Below, in pieces: positions 1-6,329 of a stretch of DNA of 15,054 nt (position 1 is the stretch's first letter; every line of letters starts with the position of its first letter). A model generated the notes under the pieces. That model had not been told where the DNA came from and did no database searches. It saw only the letters and a program-made list of their open reading frames with translations. A program made the position numbers and the translations under genes. The stretch is from an uncultured Microbacterium sp. (lineage in GTDB: Bacteria; Actinomycetota; Actinomycetes; Actinomycetales; Microbacteriaceae): assembly GCA_937926065.1 (NCBI GenBank), contig CALANM010000087.1, positions 1 to 15,054 on the forward strand. The letters run 5' to 3'.

Positions 1-233
1 TGAGCCTGTCCGGCGGGCGCTCCGTAAGCGGGCGGCGGGTAAGAAGGGGGCGTAGAGCCGGAGGCGGCGGGTGGCGCGGCGTACCCAGCAGGCGGTCCGT
101 AGCCGGCCGGCGGCGGTACTGGCGCACCGGCCGGAGGCGGCGTGAGCGCGGGACCGCCGGAGCCCGCCGGACTTCCGGTGCTCTGGCCGCTCGTGCCGGG
201 CTCGTGCGGATGCGGTGTGCTGGTGTCGCTCAC
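1..233 (-). CDS. Pro/Gly/Tyr-rich protein, N-terminal fragment (cut by window edge)
   Basis: This is an open frame starting with GTG at 233 and reading leftward out of the window. An AAGGAG Shine-Dalgarno site lies 8-12 bases upstream of the GTG (AAGGAGAAGACC-GTG on the minus strand), and a TAGCCT -10 box sits at 264-259. The visible 77 residues contain no stop. They begin MSDTSTPHPHEPG and become low-complexity, with repeated PPPAGYG-, PPAGYA- and PPPAYGAP-like units. Such disordered proline/glycine/tyrosine tails are common at the cytoplasmic N-terminus of small actinobacterial membrane proteins (DUF4190, TM2 or RDD types). The domain that would identify this protein lies outside the window, so its function is unknown. 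The gene is divergent from fabG. Confidence 0.78.
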   Translation of the reverse strand, partial: MSDTSTPHPHEPGTSGQSTGSPAGSGGPALTPPPAGAPVPPPAGYGPPAGYAAPPAASGSTPPSYPPPAYGAPAGQA

Positions 234-258
234 GGTCTTCTCCTTGTCGCTGACCCTC

Positions 259-264
259 AGGCTA
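259..264 (-). promoter_or_regulatory. Candidate -10 box for the Pro-rich protein
   Basis: TAGCCT on the minus strand fits the actinobacterial TAnnnT -10 pattern. Transcription would start about 18 bases before the GTG at 233, leaving a short leader that contains the AAGGAG ribosome binding site. No clear -35 box is visible. It lies only about 15 bp from the oppositely oriented -10 candidate of fabG, so the two promoters probably cannot be occupied at once. Confidence 0.45.
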
Positions 265-279
265 TCGGGCGACGACCAT

Positions 280-285
280 TAGGCT
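280..285 (+). promoter_or_regulatory. Candidate -10 box for fabG
   Basis: TAGGCT fits TAnnnT. The predicted start near 292 gives a leader of about 29 bases carrying GGGAG at 311-315. I see no convincing -35 hexamer 17-18 bp upstream. The divergent -10 of the neighbouring gene is at 264-259. Confidence 0.4.
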
Positions 286-320
286 GGTCCGGATCCACCT
301 CATCCACACCGGGAGCATTC

Positions 321-1031
321 ATGTCCACCGATCGAGTCGTTCTCGTCACCGGCGGTAATCGCGGCATCGGCCGCGCCATCGCGGAGCGCTTCGTCGCCTC
401 CGGATACCGCGTCGCCGTCACGGCCCGCTCGGGCGAGGGCCCCGAGGGCACGCTCACGGTCCGCGCCGATGTCACCGACGCGGCCCAGGTGGACGCGGCC
501 TTCGCGGAGGTCGAGCAGAAGCTCGGGCCGGTCGAGATCGTGGTCGCCAACGCCGGGATCACCAAGGACACCCTGCTGCTGCGCATGACCGAGGATGACT
601 TCGACTCGGTCGTGGCGACGAACCTCGGCGGCGCCTTCCGGGTCGTGAAGCGCGCGGCGAAGGGATTCCTGCGCGCGAAGTGGGGTCGTGTGATCCTCAT
701 CTCGAGCGTCGTCGGGCTTTACGGTTCGGCGGGGCAGATCAACTACGCGGCGTCCAAGAGCGCTTTGGTCGGGTTCGCTCGCTCACTCACCCGGGAGCTG
801 GGCGGTCGTGGCATCACCGCGAACGTCGTGGCCCCAGGCTTCATCGAGACCGACATGACGGCGGAGCTGCCCGAGGAGACGCAGGCGGAATACAAGCGCA
901 GCATCCCCGCCGGTCGCTTCGCGTCGCCTGATGAGGTCGCCGGCGTCGTGACGTGGCTCGCGTCGGACGACGCAGCGTACATCTCGGGGGCCGTCATTCC
1001 GGTCGACGGGGGACTCGGGATGGGACACTGA
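321..1031 (+). CDS. fabG: 3-oxoacyl-[ACP] reductase FabG (MabA/FabG1-like SDR)
   Basis: This 236-aa short-chain dehydrogenase is predicted to reduce 3-oxoacyl-ACP to 3-hydroxyacyl-ACP with NADPH in the cytoplasmic fatty acid synthase II cycle. The Rossmann dinucleotide motif TGGNRGIG is at residues 10-17 and NAG at 77-79. The catalytic tetrad is N101, S129, Y142 and K146, each exactly nine residues earlier than in E. coli FabG. The C-terminus (YISGAVIPVDGGLGMGH) is nearly the same as I recall for mycobacterial MabA/FabG1. The ATG at 321 is chosen because GGGAG lies five bases upstream and the Rossmann fold starts at once; an in-frame ATG at 204 would add an unrelated 39-residue extension. Unlike mycobacterial fabG1, no inhA follows: the next gene is convergent. 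SDRs are hard to assign by substrate, so another oxidoreductase role remains possible. Confidence 0.9.
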   Translation: MSTDRVVLVTGGNRGIGRAIAERFVASGYRVAVTARSGEGPEGTLTVRADVTDAAQVDAAFAEVEQKLGPVEIVVANAGITKDTLLLRMTEDDFDSVVATNLGGAFRVVKRAAKGFLRAKWGRVILISSVVGLYGSAGQINYAASKSALVGFARSLTRELGGRGITANVVAPGFIETDMTAELPEETQAEYKRSIPAGRFASPDEVAGVVTWLASDDAAYISGAVIPVDGGLGMGH

Positions 1032-1085
1032 CGCAGACCCCGGCTACCGGCTGACGGACGACACCTCGCGAGGGTGGCGGGCGGG

Positions 1086-1781
1086 TCAGCGACCGATCGC
1101 GTCCCGCAGCAGCGTCGCCAGTCGCTCTGGCGCCGAGAACTGCGGCCAGTGCCCCGTGCCGAGCGTGACGACCTGAGCGTCGGCGATAGACGCGAATTCG
1201 TCGTACGCCGTCTTCCACTGCGACAGGAACTCGCGGAACGTCGCCTCATCCATGCGGCCGATGAGGATGGTCACCGGCACGTGGAAACGGCCGTCGCCGC
1301 TCAGTGCGATCGGGTCTGTGGGCACCTTCGCCGGCACGCTCTTGGCCAGCGGCGCCGTGCGCGCGCGTGTGGCCTCGTCGAGGTCGGACACGTCTTCGTC
1401 GTCGAAGAAGTCCCACCCGGGGAACGGCACGACGCCGTCGACGACCGGAAACTCGGAGATCTTTCCGCCCGGCGGCGGCGGGACCGTGTCGACGAACACG
1501 ACCCGCGCCACGCGGCCGGGGCGCGCCGCCGCGGCTCCCCATGCGACGTTCCCGCCGCCGCTGTGGCCCACGAGGACCACGGGCTCGGATGCCGCGTCGA
1601 TCTCGGCGACGACGGCATCGACCCAGTCGCCGATGCCGATGTCTGCAGACTGCGCGGCCGGCGCGCCCACGCCCGGCATCGTGAGCGCTCGGGGTCGGTG
1701 GCCCGCCTCGCGGAGCGCAGGGACGACGGCGTCCCACGACGCCGCGTCGAGCCACAGGCCGGGAATCATGATGATCTGCAT
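1086..1781 (-). CDS. Alpha/beta hydrolase
   Basis: This 231-aa soluble alpha/beta hydrolase begins MQIIMIPGLWLDAASW, a typical first strand with the HG-like oxyanion region reduced to PG. The nucleophile elbow GHSGGG places the catalytic serine at residue 74. The likely catalytic histidine is H211 in GTGHWPQFS. The acid is probably D98 (FVDTV) or D178 (GRMDE). The substrate cannot be deduced; small esterases and lactonases share this architecture. The start at 1781 is preferred over an in-frame ATG at 1811: TAGCCT at 1794-1789 stands exactly seven bases before this ATG, giving a leaderless transcript, and the extra ten residues would precede the first strand. It is the last of three leftward genes (glgC, serB, this one) and ends 54 bp from convergent fabG. 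Confidence 0.85.
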   Translation of the reverse strand: MQIIMIPGLWLDAASWDAVVPALREAGHRPRALTMPGVGAPAAQSADIGIGDWVDAVVAEIDAASEPVVLVGHSGGGNVAWGAAAARPGRVARVVFVDTVPPPPGGKISEFPVVDGVVPFPGWDFFDDEDVSDLDEATRARTAPLAKSVPAKVPTDPIALSGDGRFHVPVTILIGRMDEATFREFLSQWKTAYDEFASIADAQVVTLGTGHWPQFSAPERLATLLRDAIGR

Positions 1782-1788
1782 GGAACCG

Positions 1789-1794
1789 AGGCTA
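1789..1794 (-). promoter_or_regulatory. -10 box, leaderless start of alpha/beta hydrolase
   Basis: TAGCCT is followed by seven bases and then ATG (1781). With transcription starting about seven bases after the -10 box, the mRNA would begin at or beside the start codon. No Shine-Dalgarno sequence is seen before this ATG. Confidence 0.5.
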
Positions 1795-1844
1795 GGACCG
1801 GCCGCCGACATCCGCGAGATCCGGTGGGGTCGTGCGGCGTCGCG

Positions 1845-2480
1845 TCAGGGGAGCAGGGAGATGACTTCGCTGAGGTCGACCGGGCCGACCACCAGATCGG
1901 CCTGTGCGCGCACGGCGGGCTTCGCGTTGAACGCAAGGCCCAGGCCGGCGACCGCCATCATCTTGAGGTCGTTCGCGCCGTCGCCGATAGCGATCGTGCG
2001 CGAGAGCGGGACGCCGTGCTCGGCGGCCCACTCGGTGAGGGATGCCGCTTTGCCGGCCGCGTCGACGATCGGTCCGTCGACGACCCCGGTGAGCGCGCCG
2101 TCTTCGGCGGCGAGCCTGTTGGCGCGCCAGATGTCGACGCCGAGGCTCGGGGCGACGGTATCGAGGATCTCGTGGAATCCGCCCGAGACGACAGCGGCGA
2201 CACCGCCTCGCTCGTGGACCGCCGCGATCAGATCCTGCGCACCCGGCGTCGGCTCGATTCTCGACAGCACCCGTGCGAACGACGACACGGGCACGCCGCG
2301 CAGCGCCTCGACGCGCGAACGGAGGCTCGTCGCGAAGTCGACCTCGCCGCGCATCGCGGCCTCCGTGGCGGCCGCGACCTCAGCCCCGCGACCCGCCTCG
2401 TCGGCGATCAGCTCGATGACCTCGTTGCGGATGAGAGTGGAGTCGGCGTCGAGCACGACCAGGAAGCGGGCATCTGGCAC
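1845..2480 (-). CDS. serB: Phosphoserine phosphatase SerB
   Basis: This 211-aa HAD-superfamily phosphatase is predicted to hydrolyse O-phospho-L-serine to serine, the last step of serine synthesis. Motif I is DADST at 11-15, with D11 the phosphorylated nucleophile and D13 the acid/base. E20 matches the conserved substrate-binding glutamate. Motif II is SGG at 99-101, motif III is K144, and motif IV is GDGANDLKM from G166, with D167 and D171 binding Mg2+. It is the short single-domain form; mycobacterial SerB2 carries extra ACT domains that are absent here, so ACT-mediated serine feedback is not expected. The start is GTG at 2480, directly before the first beta strand, with TAGATT six bases upstream and no Shine-Dalgarno site. 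It follows glgC by 61 bp but probably has its own promoter. Confidence 0.92.
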   Translation of the reverse strand: MPDARFLVVLDADSTLIRNEVIELIADEAGRGAEVAAATEAAMRGEVDFATSLRSRVEALRGVPVSSFARVLSRIEPTPGAQDLIAAVHERGGVAAVVSGGFHEILDTVAPSLGVDIWRANRLAAEDGALTGVVDGPIVDAAGKAASLTEWAAEHGVPLSRTIAIGDGANDLKMMAVAGLGLAFNAKPAVRAQADLVVGPVDLSEVISLLP

Positions 2481-2486
2481 CGTTCA

Positions 2487-2492
2487 AATCTA
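2487..2492 (-). promoter_or_regulatory. -10 box, leaderless start of serB
   Basis: TAGATT ends six bases before the GTG start at 2480, the spacing expected when transcription initiates at the start codon. No -35 hexamer is apparent in the GC-rich sequence upstream. Confidence 0.5.
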
Positions 2493-2541
2493 CCGGTCGC
2501 CGTCGCCGCCGCCGTCCGTGCGCGCGTGGAGGCGTCCGGTC

Positions 2542-3786
2542 TTACACCGTGATGTGGACGTTCTTGCCGACCACCGTGATGCCGCTGTCGGTGACCGTGA
2601 AGCCGCGGGCGAGATCGCGCTCGCGATCGACGCCGACCGTCGCGCCGGGATCGAGCACGACGTTCTTGTCGAGGATCGCGCGGTGCACGCGCGCACCCTG
2701 ACCGACATTGACGTGGTCGAACAGCACCGAGTCGGTGATCGTCGACCCGCCCCCTGACAGCGTCCATGGGCCCACGACGCTGCGCTCGAGGTGAGTGCCG
2801 GACAGCACCGAGCCGAGCGAGACGATCGAGTCGATCGCGTTGCCCATGCGCCCGACGCCGTCGCGCACGAACTTCGCAGGCGGCGAGTTCAGCGACTGCG
2901 AGTGGATGGGCCAGTCGGTGTTGTAGAGGTTGAAGATCGGCAGCGTGGAGATGAGGTCCATGTGCGCGTCGAAGAACGAGTCGATCGTTCCCACGTCGCG
3001 CCAGTAGTCCTTGTCTCGCGCGGCGGAGCCGGGGACGTCGTTGCGCTTGAAGTCGTAGACGGCTGCCTCGCCGCGCGAGACGAACGCGGGGATGATGTCG
3101 CCGCCCATGTCGTGGTTGGAGGTGGGAAGCTCTCCGTCGGCCTGGACGGCCTCGATGAGCGCCGGTGCGTCGAAGATGTAGTTGCCCATCGACGCGAGCA
3201 CTTCGTTCGGGTTGTCGGACAGTCCCGTGGGGTTCTGCGGCTTCTCGAGGAAGTCGCGGATCGTGATGCTGTCGGCGGGGTCGACGTCGATGACGCCGAA
3301 CTGGTTGGCCATGGAGATCGGCTGGCGGATGCCGGCGACCGTCGCCTTGGCGCCCGAGTCGATGTGCGCCTGCAGCATCTGCTGGAAGTCCATGCGATAC
3401 ACATGGTCGGCGCCGATCACCATGACGATGTCGGGCTTCTCGTCGTAGATGAGGTTGAGTGACTGGAGGATCGCGTCGGCGGAGCCCGAGAACCACCGCT
3501 TGCCCAGCCGCTGCTGCGCCGGCACCGACGCGACGTAGGCGTTCAGCAGCGCCGACATGCGCCAGGTCTGCGAGACATGCCGGTCGAGGCTGTGCGACTT
3601 GTACTGCGTCAGCACGACGATCTGCCGCAGCCCGGAGTTGATGAGGTTGGAGATCGCGAAGTCGATCAGCCGGTACTGCCCGCCGAACGGCACCGCGGGC
3701 TTGGCCCTGTCGACGGTCAGCGGCATGAGCCGCTTGCCCTCGCCGCCCGCGAGGATGATTCCAAAGACCTTCGGCGCTGCTGGCAT
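2542..3786 (-). CDS. glgC: Glucose-1-phosphate adenylyltransferase GlgC
   Basis: This 414-aa ADP-glucose pyrophosphorylase makes ADP-glucose from glucose-1-phosphate and ATP, the committed step of bacterial glycogen and alpha-glucan synthesis. The N-terminal nucleotidyltransferase domain carries ILAGGEGKRL (11-20), RAKPAVPFGG (27-36), the ADHVYRMD segment (127-134), the sugar-phosphate-binding EKP with K182, and YWRDVGT (261-267). The C-terminal part, from about residue 300, is a left-handed beta-helix with hexapeptide-like turns, the usual oligomerisation and allosteric domain. Length matches the family. The start at 3786 opens directly into the nucleotide-binding strand and has TAGTGT six bases upstream. 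The gene diverges from glgA across 47 bp, the same arrangement as in Mycobacterium and Corynebacterium. Dependence on fructose-1,6-bisphosphate or another effector cannot be read from the sequence. Confidence 0.97.
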   Translation of the reverse strand: MPAAPKVFGIILAGGEGKRLMPLTVDRAKPAVPFGGQYRLIDFAISNLINSGLRQIVVLTQYKSHSLDRHVSQTWRMSALLNAYVASVPAQQRLGKRWFSGSADAILQSLNLIYDEKPDIVMVIGADHVYRMDFQQMLQAHIDSGAKATVAGIRQPISMANQFGVIDVDPADSITIRDFLEKPQNPTGLSDNPNEVLASMGNYIFDAPALIEAVQADGELPTSNHDMGGDIIPAFVSRGEAAVYDFKRNDVPGSAARDKDYWRDVGTIDSFFDAHMDLISTLPIFNLYNTDWPIHSQSLNSPPAKFVRDGVGRMGNAIDSIVSLGSVLSGTHLERSVVGPWTLSGGGSTITDSVLFDHVNVGQGARVHRAILDKNVVLDPGATVGVDRERDLARGFTVTDSGITVVGKNVHITV

Positions 3787-3792
3787 GGGACC

Positions 3793-3798
3793 ACACTA
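3793..3798 (-). promoter_or_regulatory. -10 box, leaderless start of glgC
   Basis: TAGTGT on the minus strand is followed by six bases (GGTCCC) and then ATG at 3786. There is no Shine-Dalgarno sequence. Only 22 bp separate it from the divergent -10 box of glgA, so a regulator bound between them could affect both genes. Confidence 0.5.
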
Positions 3799-3820
3799 TG
3801 CCCGCTTCCGCGTCCTGTAC

Positions 3821-3826
3821 TAGCGT
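3821..3826 (+). promoter_or_regulatory. -10 box, leaderless start of glgA
   Basis: TAGCGT is followed by seven bases (TCCAGAC) and then ATG at 3834. No ribosome binding site is present. This spacing supports 3834 over an in-frame ATG at 3798, which lies inside the divergent promoter region. Confidence 0.5.
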
Positions 3827-3833
3827 TCCAGAC

Positions 3834-5030
3834 ATGCGCGTCGACATCGTCACGAAGGAGTACCCGCCGGAGGTCTACGGCGGCGCCGGAGTGCACGTGA
3901 CGGAGCTCGTGAAGGCGCTGCGGGAGCGCATCGACGTGCGCGTGCGCGCCTTCGGAGCCGACCGCGACGAAGACGGGACGACCTCCTACGGCGTGCCCGA
4001 GGGTCTCTCCGACGCCAACGCCGCGATTCAGACGCTCGGCACCGATCTCGAACTCGTGGGAGACGTCGCGGGGGCGGACGTGGTCCACAGCCACACCTGG
4101 TACGCGAACTTCGCGGGCCACCTCGCATCGCTCCTGCATGGCATCCCGCATGTCGTCACCGCTCATTCGCTCGAGCCGCTTCGCCCGTGGAAGGCTGAGC
4201 AGCTGGGCGGGGGGTACGCGGTGTCGAGCTGGGTCGAGAAGACGGCCTACGAGTCGGCGCCGGCAGCGGCGGCGGTCAGCGCGGTGAGCGAGGGCATGCG
4301 TCAGGACATCCTGCGCAGCTACCCGAGCCTGGACCCGGCGAAGGTGCGTGTCATCTACAACGGCATCGACGTCGACTCCTGGCGGCCGGTCGACGATCCC
4401 GAGCTGCTGGCGCGTCATGGCATCGACCCGGCGCGACCGTCGGTCGTCTTCGTCGGCCGCATCACCCGACAGAAGGGCCTCCCGTACTTCCTGCGCGCCG
4501 CGGAGCTGCTGCCGGAGGAGGTGCAGATCGTGCTGTGCGCGGGCGCGCCCGACACGCCCCAGATCCTCGAAGAGGTGCAGGCTCTCGTGCGCGCTCTGCA
4601 GGAGAAGCGCTCGGGCGTGGTCTGGATCGATGAGTTCCTGCAGCGCGACCAGCTGTGCGCGATCCTCTCGGCGGCGACCGCATTCGTCTGCCCGTCGGTC
4701 TACGAGCCGCTCGGCATCGTGAACCTCGAGGCGATGGCCTGTGGCGCGGCCGTCGTCGGAACCGCGACAGGCGGCATCCCCGAGGTCGTCGTCGACGGTG
4801 TCACGGGTCGTCTCGTCCCGATCGATCAGGTGCAGGACGGCACCGGCACCCCGCTCGACCCCGAGCGCTTCGTCTCCGACCTGGCCGCCGTGCTGACGGA
4901 GGTGGTCTCGGACCCGGAGCGCGCCAGGGCCTACGGGACCGCGGGACGAGCTCGCGCCGCCGAGGACTTCAGCTGGCAGGCGATCGCGGATGCCACGCGC
5001 GCGCTCTACCGGGAGGTCACCGGGGGATGA
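3834..5030 (+). CDS. glgA: GT4 glycogen synthase / maltose-1-phosphate synthase (GlgA/GlgM type)
   Basis: This 398-aa retaining glycosyltransferase of the GT4/GT-B type uses the ADP-glucose made by the divergent glgC product. The N-terminal domain starts with TKEYPPEVYGGAGVH (7-21), the acceptor/donor loop of actinobacterial GlgA, followed by HSHTWYANFAGH (85-96). The C-terminal domain has VGRITRQKG (207-215) and the E-x7-E signature EPLGIVNLE, with E291 and E299. The length of about 390-400 residues fits the actinobacterial family rather than the longer E. coli-type GlgA (about 477 aa). The mycobacterial member, GlgM (Rv1212c), makes alpha-maltose-1-phosphate for the GlgE pathway and is also divergent from glgC, so that product is plausible here. 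Sequence alone does not separate glucan elongation from maltose-1-phosphate synthesis. Confidence 0.93.
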   Translation: MRVDIVTKEYPPEVYGGAGVHVTELVKALRERIDVRVRAFGADRDEDGTTSYGVPEGLSDANAAIQTLGTDLELVGDVAGADVVHSHTWYANFAGHLASLLHGIPHVVTAHSLEPLRPWKAEQLGGGYAVSSWVEKTAYESAPAAAAVSAVSEGMRQDILRSYPSLDPAKVRVIYNGIDVDSWRPVDDPELLARHGIDPARPSVVFVGRITRQKGLPYFLRAAELLPEEVQIVLCAGAPDTPQILEEVQALVRALQEKRSGVVWIDEFLQRDQLCAILSAATAFVCPSVYEPLGIVNLEAMACGAAVVGTATGGIPEVVVDGVTGRLVPIDQVQDGTGTPLDPERFVSDLAAVLTEVVSDPERARAYGTAGRARAAEDFSWQAIADATRALYREVTGG

Positions 5031-5044
5031 CCGCCGTCAGCCGA

Positions 5045-5050
5045 TAGGCT
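5045..5050 (+). promoter_or_regulatory. -10 box before the ABC ATPase
   Basis: TAGGCT, then GGAGGC, then ATG at 5057. The six-base gap fits a leaderless start, yet it also contains GGAGG, which could serve as a ribosome binding site on a read-through message from glgA (stop at 5030). The gene may therefore be translated from both leaderless and leadered mRNAs. Confidence 0.5.
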
Positions 5051-5056
5051 GGAGGC

Positions 5057-5851
5057 ATGTCCCTGGTCTTGGAGTTCGCTGACGTCGTCGTCCGCCGCAA
5101 CGCCCGCAACATCATCGATCACCTCGACTGGAGCGTCTCCGACGACCAGCGGTGGGTGATCCTCGGACCCAACGGCGCCGGCAAGACCACGATCCTGCAG
5201 CTGGCCGCGACCCTCATCCATCCGACCTCGGGGCAGGTGTCGATCCTCGACGAGCTTCTCGGCCGCACCGACGTGTTCGAGCTGCGTCCGCGGATCGGCT
5301 TCGCCTCGTCGGCGATGGCGCGCCGCGTGCCGCCGGAGGAGACGGTGCTCGATGTCGTGCTGACGGCGGCCTTCTCTGTGCTCGGCCGCTGGAACGAGGA
5401 GTACGAGAAGATCGACGAGCGTCGCGCTCGCCGCGTGCTGGCCGAGTGGAAGCTCGATCATCTGGCCGAGCGCACGTTCGGCACGCTGTCGGACGGCGAG
5501 CAGAAGCGTGTGCAGATCGCTCGTGCCGTCATGACCGACCCCGAGCTGCTGCTGCTGGACGAGCCGTCGGCGAGCCTCGACCTCGGAGCGCGTGAAGAGC
5601 TGCTGGCGCTCCTGAGCGGCTACGCGCAGGCGCCCACGACCCCGGCGATGGTCATGGTCACGCACCACGTCGAGGAGATCCCCGTCGGGTTCACGCATGT
5701 CATGCTGCTGCGCGACGGTCAGACGGTCGCCGCGGGCCCGATCGCGGAGACCCTGACCGCCGAGAACCTCACCGCGACGTTCGGCGCCGAGATCCTGCTT
5801 ACCGAGGTCGACGGGCGCTATTCGGCGCGCGCGGCCGCGGGGGCGTACTGA
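5057..5851 (+). CDS. Orphan ABC transporter ATP-binding protein
   Basis: This 264-aa single ABC nucleotide-binding domain is complete. Walker A GPNGAGKTT is at 37-45, the signature LSDGEQKR at 144-151, and Walker B LLLLDEP ends at 170 with catalytic E169. The D-loop SASLD (171-175) follows, and the H-loop THH includes H203 or H204. No transmembrane segment is present. The architecture resembles COG1119-type ATPases (ModF-like). No permease or binding-protein gene is adjacent: the upstream gene is glgA, 26 bp away, and downstream is rpmE2. The transported substrate, or a non-transport role, cannot be assigned. The ATG at 5057 is supported by GGAGG immediately upstream and by the start of the first conserved strand (LEFADVVVRR). 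Confidence 0.9.
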   Translation: MSLVLEFADVVVRRNARNIIDHLDWSVSDDQRWVILGPNGAGKTTILQLAATLIHPTSGQVSILDELLGRTDVFELRPRIGFASSAMARRVPPEETVLDVVLTAAFSVLGRWNEEYEKIDERRARRVLAEWKLDHLAERTFGTLSDGEQKRVQIARAVMTDPELLLLDEPSASLDLGAREELLALLSGYAQAPTTPAMVMVTHHVEEIPVGFTHVMLLRDGQTVAAGPIAETLTAENLTATFGAEILLTEVDGRYSARAAAGAY

Positions 5852-5898
5852 CCCTGAGCCGGCCCTGCGCACCGCCGCCCGAAGATCGGTGCGATCGG

Positions 5899-5907
5899 TG
5901 ATAGAAT
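5899..5907 (+). promoter_or_regulatory. Extended -10 promoter of rpmE2
   Basis: TG-A-TAGAAT is an extended -10 element (TGn plus a TATAAT-like hexamer with five of six matches), the closest to consensus in the window. Transcription should start near 5914. A -35 box is not obvious, as is common with extended -10 promoters. Strength fits a ribosomal protein gene. I see no AT-rich Zur-like palindrome here, although many type-B L31 genes in Actinobacteria are zinc-regulated. Confidence 0.6.
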
Positions 5908-5913
5908 CGACCT

Positions 5914-5979
5914 TTGGTGCGCTCGCACCGCAGACTTCCACCGTCCCTGGCAAAATCCAGGGCAGCCTTAAGGAATCCA
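5914..5979 (+). promoter_or_regulatory. Structured 5' leader of rpmE2 (candidate L31 leader RNA)
   Basis: The predicted leader of about 66 bases can form two hairpins. The first pairs GGTGC (5916-5920) with GCACC (5925-5929) around a four-base loop. The second pairs CCCTGG (5945-5950) with CCAGGG (5957-5962) around CAAAAT. The ribosome binding site AAGGA (5970/5971-5974) follows, five bases before the ATG. Known actinobacterial L31 leader motifs regulate their own gene through L31 binding. Membership in that family is inferred from position and the hairpins; I could not align it to a model. Confidence 0.5.
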
Positions 5980-6231
5980 ATGAAGACTGACATCCACCCC
6001 GACTACCAGGCCGTCGTGTTCCGTGACCTGGGCTCCGGTGAGACCTTCCTGACCCGTTCGACGGTCACCAGCGACAAGACGATCGAGCTCGACGGTGTCA
6101 CCTACCCCGTCGTCGACGTCGAGATCTCGTCGGCCTCGCACCCGTTCTACACGGGCAAGCAGCGCATCATGGACTCGGCCGGCCGCGTCGAGAAGTTCAA
6201 CCAGCGCTTCAAGAACTTCGGCAGCAAGTAA
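5980..6231 (+). CDS. rpmE2: 50S ribosomal protein L31 type B
   Basis: This 83-aa protein of the large ribosomal subunit contributes to an intersubunit bridge. It begins MKTDIHPDYQAVVFRD and contains SSASHPFYTGKQ (51-61) and VEKFNQRFKNFG near the C-terminus, all typical of type-B L31. It has no cysteine, so the zinc-binding CxxC set of type-A L31 is absent; such zinc-free copies can replace the zinc form under zinc limitation. Whether a type-A copy exists elsewhere cannot be seen here. AAGGA lies five bases before the ATG. The gene is monocistronic, with its own extended -10 promoter, a structured leader and a strong terminator 12 bases after the stop codon. Confidence 0.98.
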   Translation: MKTDIHPDYQAVVFRDLGSGETFLTRSTVTSDKTIELDGVTYPVVDVEISSASHPFYTGKQRIMDSAGRVEKFNQRFKNFGSK

Positions 6232-6242
6232 GCCCGCTGCTT

Positions 6243-6270
6243 CGAAAGCCCCGCTTCGGCGGGGCTTTCG
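6243..6270 (+). terminator. Strong intrinsic terminator hairpin after rpmE2
   Basis: A perfect 12-bp stem (CGAAAGCCCCGC paired with GCGGGGCTTTCG) encloses a TTCG tetraloop, which is unusually stable in RNA. The 3' arm ends CTTTCG, giving only a short T run, and the 5' arm supplies matching A residues, so it could act in both directions. It insulates rpmE2 from the gene that starts at 6330. Confidence 0.9.
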
Positions 6271-6317
6271 TCATGTCTGGCGCGTTCGCGGCGGTGAAGG
6301 CGCGCGACGTGTCGTGG

Positions 6318-6323
6318 CAGGCT
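6318..6323 (+). promoter_or_regulatory. Weak -10-like box before the membrane-anchored protein
   Basis: CAGGCT is followed by six bases and then ATG (6330). It matches the TAGGCT boxes elsewhere in the window except that the first base is C instead of T. The spacing fits a leaderless start, but the missing T makes this the weakest member of the set. Confidence 0.25.
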
Positions 6324-6329
6324 GTGCGC

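Noticed and set aside
204..320. Upstream ATG at 204 as the start of fabG
   Set aside because: It would add 39 unrelated residues, overlap the divergent gene and place the promoter inside the coding region. GGGAG and the family alignment support 321.
1032..1085. Terminator between fabG and the convergent hydrolase
   Set aside because: Only short GC-rich inverted pieces are present (CCGG-CTA-CCGG, and CACCTCG/CGAGGGTG with a bulge and no loop), and no T run. This is too weak to call.
1074..2757. Two long plus-strand open frames (about 490-500 codons) opposite the hydrolase and serB genes
   Set aside because: Composition is Arg/Ala/Pro/Ser-rich without motifs, and they run antisense to genes with complete catalytic motifs. 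They are stop-poor shadows of GC-rich coding DNA.
2408..3853. A 481-codon minus-strand frame overlapping glgC in another frame
   Set aside because: It is out of frame with GlgC, which has every family motif. The translation is basic, low-complexity sequence.
5852..5913. Zur box upstream of rpmE2
   Set aside because: Type-B L31 genes are often zinc-regulated, but no AT-rich TGAAAA-like palindrome is visible near the promoter.
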